Numbered from the stretch's first letter, positions 13,530-28,420 are shown. The stretch is DNA of 64,000 nt from Gaeumannomyces sp. JS-464 (GCA_002197995.1 NGZR01000001.1:1426001-1490000); one strand, 5' to 3'. Notes: generated from the letters alone by a model not told the origin. Numbers and translations are program-made.

Positions 13530-15090
13530 GGTGCACCATGCCAACCCCCCCGTTCGACGGGAAGCTCAAGCGATAAAAGATGCGCACGTAAACAAGGTTA
13601 GATGGCTTATTCGAGTGGGAAAAACTCTGCTCTACCCTCTCCGTGTTATGCGGGCCGCCGAGTCAAGCGGTGAGAAGAGACAAGACGGGCAGGGAAATCG
13701 GGTGTGCAAAAAGGAAAGATGGAAAAGTCGGTCGACGGCGAGGCGCCACCAGCAAGCGAAGAGAAAACGAAGAAATAATGGCAGTGACTAATTCAAAGTG
13801 GAAATGCAATAGCAAGGTGTTGAGCATCTGCTTCTGGCTTCTGGGTATCTCAAAAAGGACAAGAGTGCCGGGGGGGGCCATTCAACGTCAAGAAAGCGTG
13901 CGTCAAGTGCAAGCGCCCGCAGGCGGAGGGGCGAGGTGGTGGTGTGCCGAGGGGTGCGTTGGCAGCTTTCCTGGTCCCATCCTACCGAAAGATGGTGGAT
14001 GGGCTGGAATAAATCAGTCAATCAACAGCAGTGGCCCCTATCCTGGCTGTGATTCGACGGCGACGGCTCAGGCTCTTGGTCGGGTGCTGGTTGCAGGGGG
14101 GCTTTTGGGGGCTTTTTGGCTTTTTGGCGTGTGGAGTCATTGTGGCTGCCTTGCCGCTGCGGCGTGGGCCCGATTTAGGAGGGCAGTTAGGCACGGTCTA
14201 GAAGCGCCGAGGCATGCAAGCCTTGACTGTGCTTCTCGCAGGAGGAGCCCCCGATAAAACAGTGCGGATATGCACAACCTCGTCGCTTCGAGAGCGTAGG
14301 CGGAGGGCCTTCCTCGAGCTCATCGACGAAGCACCCAAATGAGTCTCTCCACTTATGATCCGAATGGTTTACATAGATGACAGACTGCAAGAAGCACAAA
14401 CCAACTGGTCCATCAGGTTGCTCAGCAATGTTACACCCACCAGCCGTTGGGTGTCGCGGCGTGCCACCCACAGTCGGGCCAAGCTACCTTACCTATGAGC
14501 CTACAGTATGCATGCAAAACTGTACAAAATTAAAACACATGGAAGAGCTCCTTTCGCGAAATAATCCTGCCCAACCAGAACGGGTGGTCGTTCGTTGGGC
14601 GCCTGCGAGGATCACGATGCAGAACGGACCTCTCATAGCGCAGAAGGCATCAATGATTGTTCCACTGCACCGGCAGGCCACCACACCACCACCTAGCTGT
14701 TAGTCTTGTTCCACACATGCATGTGCCCTGCAATCGCGATTCGGGCATGAGGAGGCGAAGGAAAATGAAGTTGGAATAAGTTGATTTGGTCGTGAGTCTG
14801 TCGGCCCCGAGGTAGGAGGAGTAGGTAGGTACCTCTCTATCACCTACTTTTTTTCTCAGTCACACGGCCATCTAAACCACCCGAGCTATCCAGAGAGTAC
14901 CAAAGTGTAAAATAACAAGCGGAGGAACAGGAACAGAGCTGATTCTAGGATTCCCCACGAGAGGGACACGGAGGGAAAGTTAGAGAAGAGAAAAAAAGAG
15001 AATAGCCCGAATCTCATCTATGTACCTCACCAAGGTATTTTAGTCTACCCATCCCGTTTTTTTCACACTTGGAGCTCTTTGCTATCCTCC
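13530..15090. other. Intergenic region
   Basis: This contains the promoter of the Arg/Asp-rich gene on its left and the 3' flank of ATP sulfurylase on its right. A short TAGGTAGGTACC-type repeat lies near 14821-14834. No supported gene. Confidence 0.5.
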
Positions 15091-17139
<2,049 letters not shown>

Positions 17140-19045
17140 TCAGGAAGACTGGGGCTCCTGTCCTGACAGTTCTCCTAAAGAAATAAAATAAAAAAGACTG
17201 TGGTCGGAATAAAGTTCGAACACGGCGAGGAACAACTCGACGTATATTTACGCAAAAGAGACCGGAATCGAACAGCGAGCCAAGATCAATACTTTGACTA
17301 CGTCAGGTAAATAGCTACTTTTCCCGCGTCGGCGAATCTGGCCTTTATACGCTGGCAGGGGCTGGGGCTTGGATAAGCCGGATCGCGGGCAGCACCAGCA
17401 CCAGCCCCGCGGACGAGATGGAGCACAGCTGCACGTTCCTGGCTTCAGCCGGAACCATGTCGAACGGCTTGGCTGGCGCCGGGCGCACCACTTTTGGTAT
17501 CCATGGAAAGTGTCACCACTGGCAATGATGGCCCGGCGCTGGACGAGGCGGCTATGGGATGCTTTCTAGCTCCGATGACGTGCTCGCCTACCGCCTCTGT
17601 TGCGTTGCTTGGGTCCTCGGGGCCTGCTGCGATTCAGGGCAAGGACACAGGCGGTTGCTGGTGGGGAAAGCCAGGGGCAATTGCTCTCTGCGTAGTACAA
17701 CCACCTGCCCCGGTCCGCGGTCACTATTAGCTCTGGTATGAGTGCGCCGGAAGCTGACGGGAAGTGACGGGAGTGAGGTTGGGCTGATGCGCGCGACGCT
17801 CCTCATCTTCGGCTAAGGTTTTCTCACCATAGAGGGTTCCCGGAGGACTGGAAGATGACTTTTATCCATACGCCCAACCGCATAATTACGGTCTCAATTA
17901 CCTACCTACCCATCTCAACCCGACCGGCCGCCAAGAATCAGTGCGCGGCCTTTCAAATCGGAAGCAGGGCATGCTTCCGCCTCCGCACGCGTATCTAATT
18001 GGCCCCTGGATGACGCTACCTAACAGACACGGGTTGCATGGGAGGGAAGCCCAGGAGGGAAGCCCAGGTCATTACAGACAGACCATGTTCCCTGCGCTGT
18101 TTTCAATTCCCTAACCACCGCCCCACAATGACGCGATCTCACCCTTCTAGAATGCCTTGCCAAACGGCACTTTGAGCCCCACCGACGGCCGAGCCGCCGG
18201 CCGTCGGTGCCGTTCTGGCTTTCGCACAACTCTGCTCTTTCATTTTCAGTACAGGTAACTCGCTGCCACCCCTGGTTAGCAATGTGGGTTGCGGGCGTAG
18301 TTGGCTGCTAAATCCATATCGGCGTCTGGGAGCAACACCATGGGCAGTGGAGGATAATCACTGGCAAGCTGAATAAACGCGCGGCTTTTCGAAGGGCTCG
18401 GCTAGGTCCACTAGGAATCCTTGATCTCCGGTTCATAAGCTGTTTGTGTGCATTTGGAATGCGTGTACCTAAATCACCAGGCGACGTCGCGATCGGGCAG
18501 TACTTGACCCGATTCAACACACCATAAACACAAAGCAGGGAAAGAAGAAAAAAAAGAAGAAAAATGCCTAAAATAGAAAAACTCGATCAGGAAGTCCCAG
18601 GATTTCGTAATACCATGTAGCGCTTCAACCAGATCGAACGCGGCCCGACATCCGTAAACCAAGCCATTCAACCTAACCAGGTACCTACATGTAAATACCA
18701 GGGACCTAAAATCCAATTGTTGAAGACGTCCATGGTCATTCCGAGACATCTCGAGCTGGTAAAGTGTGCCACAAGGTGTGTATACGTTGCATCTTTGGGG
18801 CTCTCACCAGCCAGCCTCGGAGCAAGCCCGCTGCTGCGTAGGTACCTACCTACCTAGATACGCAACCCGTAGCCCCCAAGCAAAGGGGGGGGAAGACAGC
18901 ACGGCACACCCATACCCCTACCGCCCCATCATGATGCAGTCCGGAGAAATCGGGGGAAAGACCAGCCAAGCCATCCAGAAATGCCACTCCGTACAAAAAC
19001 CGCCAAGAGGGGGAAAAGAGAATCACTAGCGTCCTCGTCGTAACA

Positions 19046-19073
<28 letters not shown>
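19046..19073 (+). repeat. (GT)n microsatellite
   Basis: About 13 GT units in an intergenic region, followed by GCGTGTG. Confidence 0.95.
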
Positions 19074-19077
<4 letters not shown>

Positions 19078-19240
19078 GAAAAAGAGACGACGAGCCTCAC
19101 GCCGGCCGGGGACCCTTGAAGCCACTCCCGCGAGAGGTTTACCGTCGGCGCGCGCGCAGCCGCTGCTCCCGCCAAGGGTGAGGTGCTGCCGCCGGTGGAT
19201 TGTCGGCGCCACGTCCCTCCAACCCTCCCTCCCTCCCCGC

Positions 19241-19292
19241 ATAGGTACCTACCTACCTACCGTACCTACCTACCTGCCTGCCTAACCTACCT
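19241..19292 (+). repeat. (CCTA)n tetranucleotide repeat
   Basis: Made of ACCTACCTACC and GCCTGCCTAACC units. It is the same motif family found near 14825, 18841, 22686, 25292, 28570 and 58327, all outside coding sequence. Confidence 0.85.
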
Positions 19293-19539
19293 AGGCTGCG
19301 CCATAATAAAGCTGGGCTTTCTGTTCGTTCGTGGCGTGGCTTCCCGATGCTGCATCCCAGTGCCGCAGCCCCTGGCGTCCCCCTGTTCTCCCCTGCGGGT
19401 GGCTTCCGCTCCTGACTGCGTCGAGACGCTCTCAGCAGCGGTGCTGTCAGGGGTTGATGACCCCCAGGCGCCGCTGCGGCCATTGATAATGGCAGGATCA
19501 TCTCTTTTCTCCATTTCTCGAGATTGGCGAGACACCGCT

Positions 19540-19775
19540 TGGTTTGAGTGTCGAGATACTTGGAAAGAGGCTAGGCTTTTTGTTATGATGGCGTTCCACA
19601 GACGAAGAGGATTCGCAGGGAGTTCGAAGGGACCTTTTTACCCGGCTTTATCCAACGCTTATTACACCGGAAGTACGGTTTTTATCCCAATTGTATTTAG
19701 ACAGGCAGTTATTCCCTATGGCTTATACAAGCCGAAAAGGGTAAATAAACATATATATGATGACGTTCCAAAATG
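19540..19775. other. AT-rich patch, possible relic
   Basis: Base composition drops sharply relative to its surroundings, with TTTTTATCCCAATTG and AAACATATATATGATG-like stretches. This is consistent with an old inserted element or other foreign segment. No terminal repeats or coding motif could be recognised. Confidence 0.35.
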
Positions 19776-20548
19776 GAAGCTGCTGTGCCTACTACGGACT
19801 TTGCCATCATGAGTGCAGAGCGAATGACTGTGGCCCTTGGCACTGGGGAGATTTTCCATACATCAGTCGTCCAACAGCTCCCGTCTCCCACCAGCGATAC
19901 GGCTAGGGATGAATACTTTATTTGCAGTTCAGGGGTGAAGTTGCCAGTAAACAACGAACTGTAGCCAGTGGGCAGAGGAGCGCCATTAGGACAACGATTA
20001 CTTGAATACAAAGCTTTGCCGCGTGCAACCAAACGTCACCGGGCTTGTCATAATACTACAGCAGAGGTACCCTACATACTCATATTAGGAAGGTTGTATA
20101 ATTTCCCTTCCAGCGGTTGAGTGGTGACCAAAAATTGAAGCCTTTCAATCCATTCTCCATGGTCACGTCTCCAATGCGGCCCGTCGGTTCTGACCAAAAA
20201 GAAGGAAAATCGTAGAACAGCCGCTCCCAGGTCGCCATCCAACCCCGTCGGTCCTGCTCGAAACATGGGACAAACAGAACAACGAGAGAAAGCAAGGAAA
20301 AAAGATGATAACCAGATTAGCCGCTCCTCGGCAGTCTCCTTGCACCCGTATCCACCAAAAACAAGGCACTATCGTCTAGCCAGGCATCAGAACCAACAGG
20401 CAAGATGTTGAGAAGGGCGTTGAAGAAAAAGAAAAGAAGGCCCATCGAAGATCTTCGACTATAATGCTTTGCGATAAGAAGAAGAACTTGCGTAGTAGTA
20501 GATGCCTAGGTAGACGCCTGGTGAAGGTGGGTGCCTAGGCTGACCCCT

Positions 20549-22608
20549 CTACTTGCGTGCAAAGAAGCTCTTGAGCCCGGCTTCAGAGCTGTCCATGACC
20601 CATGGGTCGGGGGTCTCGAAGTCGCTACGGCGCCTGCTGGGTCCACACTCGTCGGCATGGCTCAGCAGGGCAGCAAATGCCATGTTGAGAAGCGGCGCAG
20701 CATGCTCGGAACGGTCCATCTTGATTGCCTCGTCAAGCGAGATGCGTGGATGCTCTGCTTTCTCAAGCCTAGAATTGGTCATGGTCATGGCTTCAGCCAG
20801 CTGGAAGCGGCCGACAGCCCGGAACAGATGCCTTTTCCTGGCTTCCCTGACGATATCCTCGGTGGGCTTGTGGATGCCCTTGACACCGGCATACCAGGAC
20901 TCGTCCACCTTTTTCTGGTGACGGTCGAGCTGCTCACGAGTCCTGGGGCCAGGTGTGCGGCGCGGAATACAACTCTCCTCCAGACTCACGGGAGATGAAG
21001 CCTGGTTCTTGTTGTAGTCAGAGGGCAGTCCGTATGGGTAATAGAGCCGGAGAGATGAGGTCGGCTCGGTTTGGAAGATTGATGGAGCCGGAGCTTTCGA
21101 ATCGGCCACTTTCTTGAGGCCAGAGCCGTTACCAGATGACTCCGGCTGTTTAACTGGGGGCCCAATCGGGGTTGGAATCGGGGGGTGCCTGGGAGGCTCA
21201 GGAGTTTTAATGATGTTATTAATCATAGCCTGAAGAGCCTCGGGATATCCATCAACTTCTTGAGTCGGCTCGGAAATGGGTCCTTCGTCCTCGAACAGTG
21301 AGTCGCTGTCCTCGGTTGACCGGTCCGTGCTCGTGCTAGCATCGCTGAATCCTTGATAGGCAGTGCCAATCGATGATGGTCGATGTTTGCGAAGGCCTGG
21401 AGGGCCAGCAGTGAGTGGCCGAGGCGCCCCTGGGCCGGTCGAAAGAGACGAAGCATATTGAGATGTTGTGTTCGTATTCGAGGCGAAGGTGCCAGCTCCT
21501 CGGACAGGAGCTCGGCCAGCAATGTCGTTGCGGTGGGGGCCGTCGATCGGGACAAGACTGTTGCCCAAAGAACAGTAGACTCTGGCATCAAATGCAGGCT
21601 TGCTGTACACACTATACCCAGGCAACGAGGTCTGGCGAGCTCCGAGAGGACCTCCAAGAGGAGCTCGCATGGCCGTCCTCTGGACCCGAGGAGCTCGCGT
21701 GGCCGCCTTTTGGTCCTGAAGAGCTCGCGTGGCCGTCTTCTGGGCCTGAGGAGTTCGCGTGGCCGTCTTTTGGTCCTGAGACGTGCCCAGCGACTCCGAT
21801 TTGGTGGCAACGGGGGCGCCGGAGGACGGGCGCGCTCGAGCGAGAGCGCGTTGGGCGGCTTTTTGCGACGGGTTCTTGTACGACGCCAGGTTGGTAAGGG
21901 CCTTTGCAGTGAACTGCGAGGCTAGGTTATCGACAGCAGCAGCGAATTCGGGGTCTTCGTCGTCGTCACCATCGTCGTCGCCGTCGCCGTCGTCGATCCT
22001 TGCCGGCACCACATTGTCCCGGTCCTCGGGAAGTCTTGTGCCGCCAACGTCAGGGCCTGGAGATGTCATTCCCTCGAGGTGCTGGGCGAGGGGAGAGCCA
22101 GAGGTTTTCATGCCGCGGAAGGGATCTCGGTTGTCTTTCAGTGGTGGCGTGATGGCGCGGTCGTAGTTTTGCTGAAGGGGCGCGTAGGTCTCGGGGCGGG
22201 AGGGCGTGGTGTCGGGGGGCCTCAAGACCGACAGGTTCGGGTGCTGGCTGTCCGAAATGGGCTTTGGACTGAGGGTATCTTTAGGCTGAGACTGTTGCCA
22301 GCGGGCGGTGCGTCCCCTCCTAGTCGGTCGCTGGATAGGTGCCACAGCCTCGGGATTGAAGACAGTGCCTGCTGTGGTGTAGGTGCGAGGCGCGCTCGAG
22401 GTTGGTGGAGTGGAGAGACTGGTCAGGAGGTTGCGAGGCAGCATCGACTCGACCGCTCGGGGTAGACCAGCCGTCTCCAGCCTCTGCCGATGGAACTGTG
22501 TGGTGGGCATGGCAGGGAAGTCATCCACACGGCAGCGCGGAAGAGACTGGGAGAGTTGGAAGTGGCCGTGGGACGCGGCTGCTTCGAGAGGAAGTAGGTC
22601 TTGGTCAT
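20549..22608 (-). CDS. Conserved disordered ascomycete protein with an internal decapeptide repeat
   Basis: One uninterrupted 659 aa frame runs from the ATG at 22528 to 20549. The upstream ATG at 22608 (MTKTYFLSKQPRP) followed by a two-base frame change near 22555 would give the extension MTKTYFLSKQPRPTATSN joined to VDDFPAMPTTQFHRQR, which reads as a natural N-terminus, so I include it. The protein is Ser/Pro-rich and low in hydrophobics, with an Asp-rich run (about residue 180) and four to five degenerate copies of a 10-residue unit like QDQKTATRTP. A conserved helical C-terminus runs from TREQLDRHQKKVDESWYAGVKGIHKP to the stop after SFFARK. No catalytic motif seen. I do not recognise its function; the folded C-terminal part is the best target for homology search. 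Confidence 0.75.
21640..21790 (-). repeat. Tandem 30-bp coding repeat
   Basis: Degenerate copies built around GAGCTCGCGTGGCCG on the plus strand, encoding QDQKTATRTP, QAQKTATRAL, QDQKAATRAP and RVQRTAMRAP. The unit length is a multiple of three, so copy-number change keeps the frame. Confidence 0.8.
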
Positions 22609-22685
22609 GGCTTCTAGCGGCGACGGCGCCGTCGCGGGCAGGAGATCCGGACCAAAATCAAACCCGGGGAGGGATATTGGGGAGA

Positions 22686-22720
22686 GGTACCTAGGTAGGT
22701 AGGTAGGTAGATACCTAGGT
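22686..22720 (+). repeat. (TAGG)n repeat with palindromic ends
   Basis: TACCTAGGTAGG-type tetranucleotide units ending in TACCTAGGTA, about 80 bp upstream of the start of the 659-687 aa gene. One of several dispersed copies of the same motif. Confidence 0.85.
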
Positions 22721-25289
22721 ATTTGTGAGGAAGGAGTGAGGCGGCGACGAAAAAGGAAGCGACTACCGGCTGCTCCAGAAGAGCTGCCTGGCACCTGGCT
22801 GAAAAAGGATGGGAAGGAGATACCTCGGTGCCGGTGGGGACGAGGTACGGGATCAAGAGTGAAAGAAGAGCGGAGACAAAATACAAAATCAAGGCTTGGT
22901 GAGAAGGTGGGTACGAACGCGTGAATGGAAGGAAGTGACTGTGTTGATCTCAAGAAGGAAGGGACGAGGCAGTGGCGGCCGAACAAAATGACCGATGCCG
23001 CGCAGGTCCGCGTAGCGTTGAATGGTATGGCGCTCAATTGGGCTGCTTCATGTTCTTGCTTTGCCTTTTTTGCCTCCTCCCGTTTTCTGATTGTTTTTTT
23101 CTCTTCCTTTTCTATTGTGGTGGAATGGCTCTGGTGGGAGCCTGTGCTTCGTTTTCGGAGAGGCTGCGGGTGATTGGATCTTTTAAAGTTGCTCTTTCCC
23201 ACCTGCTCAATCTGAGGTGTAAGTGAGTGCACCGTGAGAGGTTGGCAGACGTGAATCTGACGGCGGCGAAACGAAGAGAAAAGAGCACAATGGGTTTGCT
23301 GTTTGGCCTTGCCCTGGGTGGCCCGTACACCGCAGCCCTAGGTAGCGGGTATCTAGGAGCTGATCTTCAAGACGTTCATCCTATGGAATCCGAGGCAGAC
23401 CTCCCATCCATGGGGACAATTCGATCTTCCAACAGCTTTTGACTGAAGATGATGGCCCGCAACATCCCTTCGTCGTCACCATTCCCGGATCCCAATCTAC
23501 AAGCCCCATTGAAAGCCGGTGGCAACTCGTCATGACTGGAGTCAGAATCAAACCTGAGGTATGTGTGGAAAACCTTCACCAGCAGGGGTACCTAGGAAAT
23601 GAGGCCGACACCTTGTCAGCCACCGATGGTGTAGGGCGGCGAACCAGTAGACACCCGTTTCACGGGTCTCTTAGCCGTCCACCGAGCGGGCACGGGCGGA
23701 CGTGACCTGCCCACGAAACTGAAGGCAGCTTAAGACTATCTATCTAGTAGTCATAGAGGCGAAAGGGGCACATGGGCAGTTCAGCCGGCACTCCGCAGAT
23801 GGACCGATCCGTCGTTTGAGGCTGCCGGGACCCGGGGCCGGGCCGGGGCGGAGACCTGGCTGTAACGGGGTAGATCGCCCGCACGGCTGAGGGACAGACT
23901 GCGTGTCATAGCTGCGAAAAGGAGACCACACGTGCCTGAGCTGGTGGTGGAAATGCGGCCAGCGTTGCCGGGGGCCAGTTAGCCGCCCTGAACCGGCTGC
24001 AACGAACCGTTTAGACAGCCCTTAAAAGGCTCCCGTCTAGATGTTGGGTAGGTACTAGGCTCAGTGGTAACTCCGCGGCTGCGCTCCCCCACCACCTCCC
24101 GCCGGGGCATCTGAGCCCGCGAGCGTGCCAATGAGGGTCCCGCGCATATCTTGGCCAGTCATGCGAGAGGCTGAGACGAGCGAGTCCGCTTGACACTACG
24201 CCGTCCCCGCCGCCAGCTTCGGTGGATGCTCGGCCGGTCGAAGCGACTGGCCAGTAGGAGAAGGGGCCAAAAAGTGGGCTCGGCTGCTTATCGAATGGAA
24301 AGGATTATTGTTAACTGACGCTCGGATGAAGGTCCACCGCTGAGAGCGAGGCGGGCGAAGCCAACTCCCTCTAGGGGTGAGCAACTGGGCGTGATGGTGG
24401 CACGGGGGCCGAAAACAGTCACGACGTCACCACGTACGCACACGGACCCTATTCCGTTTGTGCTTGGTGTAAGTTTACCTGGTTGACCGCGTGGCACTGC
24501 AAGGCGTTGGGTGAGGGCTTTGATTAGATTCAGGATCTGGGTTGGCTCAGATGGCCCTCGGCCACAGCTCCATGTTGCACATCGAGGCTGCAAGGCTGTG
24601 ATGGACATTCAAATTCTGGTCGCATCTCGGTCGAACCGATCCGGACATGCGCCAAGGCTCGGGCATCCACGGTCCCCGATCGGGTCTCGGTAACGAGCAA
24701 CCAAAGTCCCGGGCAGCATCCGAGCTGACAGATTTGGGGGTGGTTCCAAAGCGCCGGGCTTGCTTTGCTGGTGGTGGTGGCTCGAGGTGTGTGTAAGTGG
24801 CCATTCTGTGTGGGTCGCCTCGGATCTGTCAGCAGATCTATAGGAATGTGGACGGCGAATAAGCTTAAAACCGCCTCCCAGGTGCCCTCCACTTTGACCG
24901 TCCAATCTTTCTGGGTCAAGGTGAGACGGCGACTTTCGAGCGGTCAGAAATTACGGCGAGTAACGTGCCTATCCAGGCAGCAAGCAAGAGGCAAGTTCCG
25001 GCGTTCTGGCCAAGAGATCAGCAGCTTCGTGTCTCTCTCTTTTTTTTTTTTTTCTTTTTTCTTTCTCTCAGTCTCCTCTCGGCTCTTTTTACTACCCCAC
25101 GCTAGATACTGTGCCTCCGCTTCAAGGGAGTCAGTGCCATACGCACCTGGGCTGGGTCTCAGCCGTCACCGTCGATCAAAGCCGGTCCGGAAACGTCCGG
25201 CACGAATCAACCCCGGCGCGAAAGTCTCTGTTCCGGCCCCTGTAACGTAGACTCGCAGGGTTGGGCCGGCGTCCAGGCCCACCTCGCTC

Positions 25290-25318
25290 TATGTAGGTGC
25301 CTAGGTAGGTACCTAAGT
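25290..25318 (+). repeat. AGGTGCCTAGGTAGGTACC repeat
   Basis: A short copy of the same palindromic TAGGTACC/CCTAGG motif in an intergenic context. Confidence 0.75.
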
Positions 25319-25716
25319 ATGCACATAACTACCCGCTGTGCCGCTGCCAAGCGGCTGGTACGACGCGGAGCTGGGCCCACAGTTCGAATGGAAGCACGGC
25401 ATGGTCTGGCGCTAGTCTCAGAGGCTCAATCGGTCGGTCGGAGGTCAATCCATCTTCGTCTGGGGACAATCCCCATGTAAATTGGCAAAAAAAACCAAAT
25501 CCCAAACTCCTCTATCATTTCCCCAAATTTGATGGCCAATTGGCAGGCGTGGGCAGAGTTGGGGGGTGGTGACGTGACTGGGGAATTCGCGCCACATCAG
25601 GATGAGCCACCGAGACTAGACCACCCTCTTTCCTTCACCCATCATCCTCGCGGCCTCCAACCTTTCTCTCACTTCTCCCATTTCTCTCAGGCCCATGCTT
25701 CCGAGGCGCACGCACG

Positions 25717-27983
25717 ATGGCACCCTCGCGAACCCCGAAAAACCGTCCCCGAGATCCCCGGAGTCGCGTCTTCATGCAGGCCATCATGCAGGCCGCGACG
25801 ATGGCAAACGGCGGCCCTTCCAACCTCCCCTTGCGCACCACTCGGCACCAGGAGCCAGACGACCAGGAGCCAGACGACGACCTGGAGCCAGACGACGGCC
25901 AGGAGCCGAACGACCAGGAAAAAGTCGAGATGCTAAAGGCCGTCTTGGAGGATGTCGAGTTCTCGATCGAGACCCTCTCGATCGAGCCCCTCCCGACCAA
26001 ACCGCCTGCATCGGAAGCTGGGTCGAAACGTGCGTCGAAACGCGTGGCGAAACGCGAGGCGGCACGTTTGGCGGCACATGAGTGGCTTCGACGTGAACCG
26101 CATCGAAAGTGGCTCGCCAGCCAGATCAGCCGCCTGCAAGACCTTGAATGGCTTGGCTCAGCAGAGCAATTTGGAACCTGTTCTACTTTGATCAACACAG
26201 GTAATAGCCAAATGCGCTGTTATCCTGGTTAGGGGTTGCTGCTAACATTGGATCTTATCCACAGGGGTACTTGTTACCGTGAACGGCCGCCGCGTGTTCA
26301 AGTATGCGGTTTATACGACTTGTACCGCACAGCAGTGGCCGACCAAAATTACCTTTGTGGAGCTTCTCAACGCAAACGATGGACATGAGGGCTATGCTGC
26401 AGCGGTCGCGCTCGTGAATGCGACTCGGCCATGCCCAATCATCGTCATTGTGACGGAGAGACACAAAGACTGGATTGAGATTCTCAGCTACGGGGGGAGG
26501 ACCAGACCAAGAGGGAGCCAAGCCCCGGACCCACGCTAGACAAGGAGGTGACCAAGATCTACCGATATCATTTTGAATTTGACGACGACGCATTCGACGA
26601 CAAAATGGACATCGTTGTCCAGATCCTCACCCGCCCGTTGACTAAAAAACGATACAACATGATCACCGAAGCCGGTCTTTTTTCGGTCGAAATGCCACCC
26701 CTCAGCGCCCAGGGCCGCTGAGGCGATACGCGGCCGCAGGGTTCCCCGGAAACTAGAGGAAGGAGTGCGCAGGAAGGGGTCCGGGCCTGGACTCGCCCGT
26801 ACGTGTAGCGCGGGAGCTGGCGGGTATGGAGCCACTGAGGACCCCGCGAAGGCTTAATTTGTCTTGTTCACGTTTCTGCTCGCGATATGCAGCCCCTGAA
26901 AGCCAGCCAATGACGAGACGGGTTGGTAGATGGAGCAAAATTGAGGGGGGGCACTTCGCAACGGGCACGGCAGCCGACTTCTGGCAGGCGCTTCAAGACG
27001 TGAACAAGGGCATACATGGCGATGCCGCGCCTCCCGAGAGCAAGCGGGTCAGGTCACCCAGAACCCCGCGCCGAGCAGCAAAAAGGCAGTGCCACGATGG
27101 CTGTGCGGGAGGCGACTATGCGAGAAGTGACAAAATGACGGTCGAGGACAGCTCGCCAATCAAGCCGCGGTCAGACGACAGCTCCGACGACAAAAACGAT
27201 TCCACCTTCGTGTCAGCAAACGAGCACAACAAGGAAGCCCCCCAGAGGATGCAACCGTCAACTTGGCCATGTCGCTCATCAAGCACGCGTTAACCTGGTA
27301 CGGACCGCAAAAGCTTGGGGACGGGCACGGGGAGGACGAAAACGACGGGGACGGAGACGCCGAGGGCGAAAGCGACGAGGACGGAGACAGCGAAGAGGCG
27401 AAGACGACGAGGAGGGACCGCCTATGCTATCCAGTTCGTCCATACGGCACACCATGGGAAGGGAAGATGCCGACGGGGGGAGATCCAGCTGCACTATCCA
27501 GTCCGTGGCGTGTGCCTGACCTCGCGTGAGACGGTGGTTGCACTCCTCGAAGCGAAAAAAAAAAAAAAAACGCTTCAGAGTCAAGGATATCCAAGATGGC
27601 GAGGCCAAGATTCCGGACAATGTCCTAGCCCAGGTGGTGGGCGAAGCGTTAGCCCTTCGGGGGACGAAACTGTGCAAAGAAGAGTAAAGATAACTTCCCC
27701 AGTTCCCCTAATATCCCAATTCCATCCTACTAATATGCCTTTTAGGACAATAGTCGTCATCGTTGCTGTGCGCCATCTCATTTGCTTTTTAGCCGTTGAG
27801 ATACCAGATGCGTATTGTCAAGAGGCCGAAGATGGCGAGGGGAAAGCCACCGCCGACGGCATCACCGTCAGATCGACCGCTTGGTTCGATCTCAACATTT
27901 CGGGGCATCGCAAGGAAGCTCTTTGTAATGTGGCTCGAATTGTCGAATGGGCAAGGCTGAAGAGGACAAGGGAGGAGTCATAA
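25717..27983 (+). CDS. Unrecognised multi-exon accessory protein (apparent frameshifts)
   Basis: The start MAPSRTPKNRPRDPRSRV is followed by a DEPD-type acidic repeat and a basic helix (SKRASKRVAKREAARLAAHEWL). A clear intron occupies 26201-26264 (GTAATA..GCTAAC..ACAG), joining TLINT to GVLVTVNGRRVFKY. The frame changes near 26491-26496 in a G6 run and continues through EVTKIYRYHFEFDDDAF. After unclear joins near 26700-26890 it resumes with DFWQALQDVNKGIHGD, a Glu/Asp repeat (GDGDAEGESDEDGDSE), an A16 run at 27556-27571 that must also shift frame, and FRVKDIQDGEAKIPDN. A last intron (27682-27743, branch TACTAAT) leads to an exon ending WARLKRTREES. I do not recognise the family. The exon model in the middle is tentative, and it could be two genes. 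Confidence 0.5.
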
Positions 27984-28420
27984 TTACATATTAGGCATCA
28001 TGTAAGCCTCCGCGGCCAAAAAACGTTGTCATAATTAGCGATCCCCTGCCTGATGGAGCGGGCCGGGTGAGCCACGCGAGTGTTTTTTTCTTTTTTCTTT
28101 TGTATTTTTTATATGGGCAAGCGTAAGCATTTAAACCAAATGCTTAACATAACGAGGCTTCCACCCTATAAAAGCACAATATGCTAACAACCTTAACCAC
28201 ACTTTTGCTTTCTTTCCGTACAGCATTATTACTGCCGTAGCAGTTATACCACTTACCGCTGCCGTCGTGTTTAATAATGTTTGATTTATCGAGAAGCATT
28301 GCGCCGCCAAAACCGCTGCCAAAGCTTTGCAACTTCGTAGCAACCACGTTTACTGGCTACGGCAACCGCCATTGCGACTACTGTTAGCTTTCTGCCGCCT
28401 CCATTTCATTCCATCCATCC
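27984..28420. other. AT-rich patch downstream of the unrecognised gene
   Basis: Composition shifts to AT-rich, with T-rich runs at 28082-28112. The minus strand has a short frame with an unusual Gly/Asn composition (FGSGFGGAMLLDKSNIIKHD). Possibly a relic insertion; no terminal repeats were found. Confidence 0.35.

Larger units (their letters stand above)
22609..25716. other. Gene-poor region at the core/accessory transition
   Basis: Upstream of the 659-687 aa protein gene. It contains an AGGT-type repeat at 22686, a T-rich run near 25041-25065 and another CCTAGGT repeat near 25292. No frame with family-like sequence was found on either strand. Confidence 0.45.

Noticed and set aside
13177..13791. 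Ser/Arg-rich plus-strand frame resembling an SR protein
   Set aside because: It is the reverse complement of the Arg/Asp-rich segment of the minus-strand gene; RD codons read backwards give SR/RS-like peptides.
17240..17300. GAATCGAAC string similar to a tRNA T-loop
   Set aside because: The flanking five-base stems are not complementary, so no cloverleaf forms.
18100..18160. tRNA-like string (CCCTAACCACCGCCCCAC) read on the minus strand
   Set aside because: Acceptor and T-arm stems cannot be paired and no anticodon loop fits.
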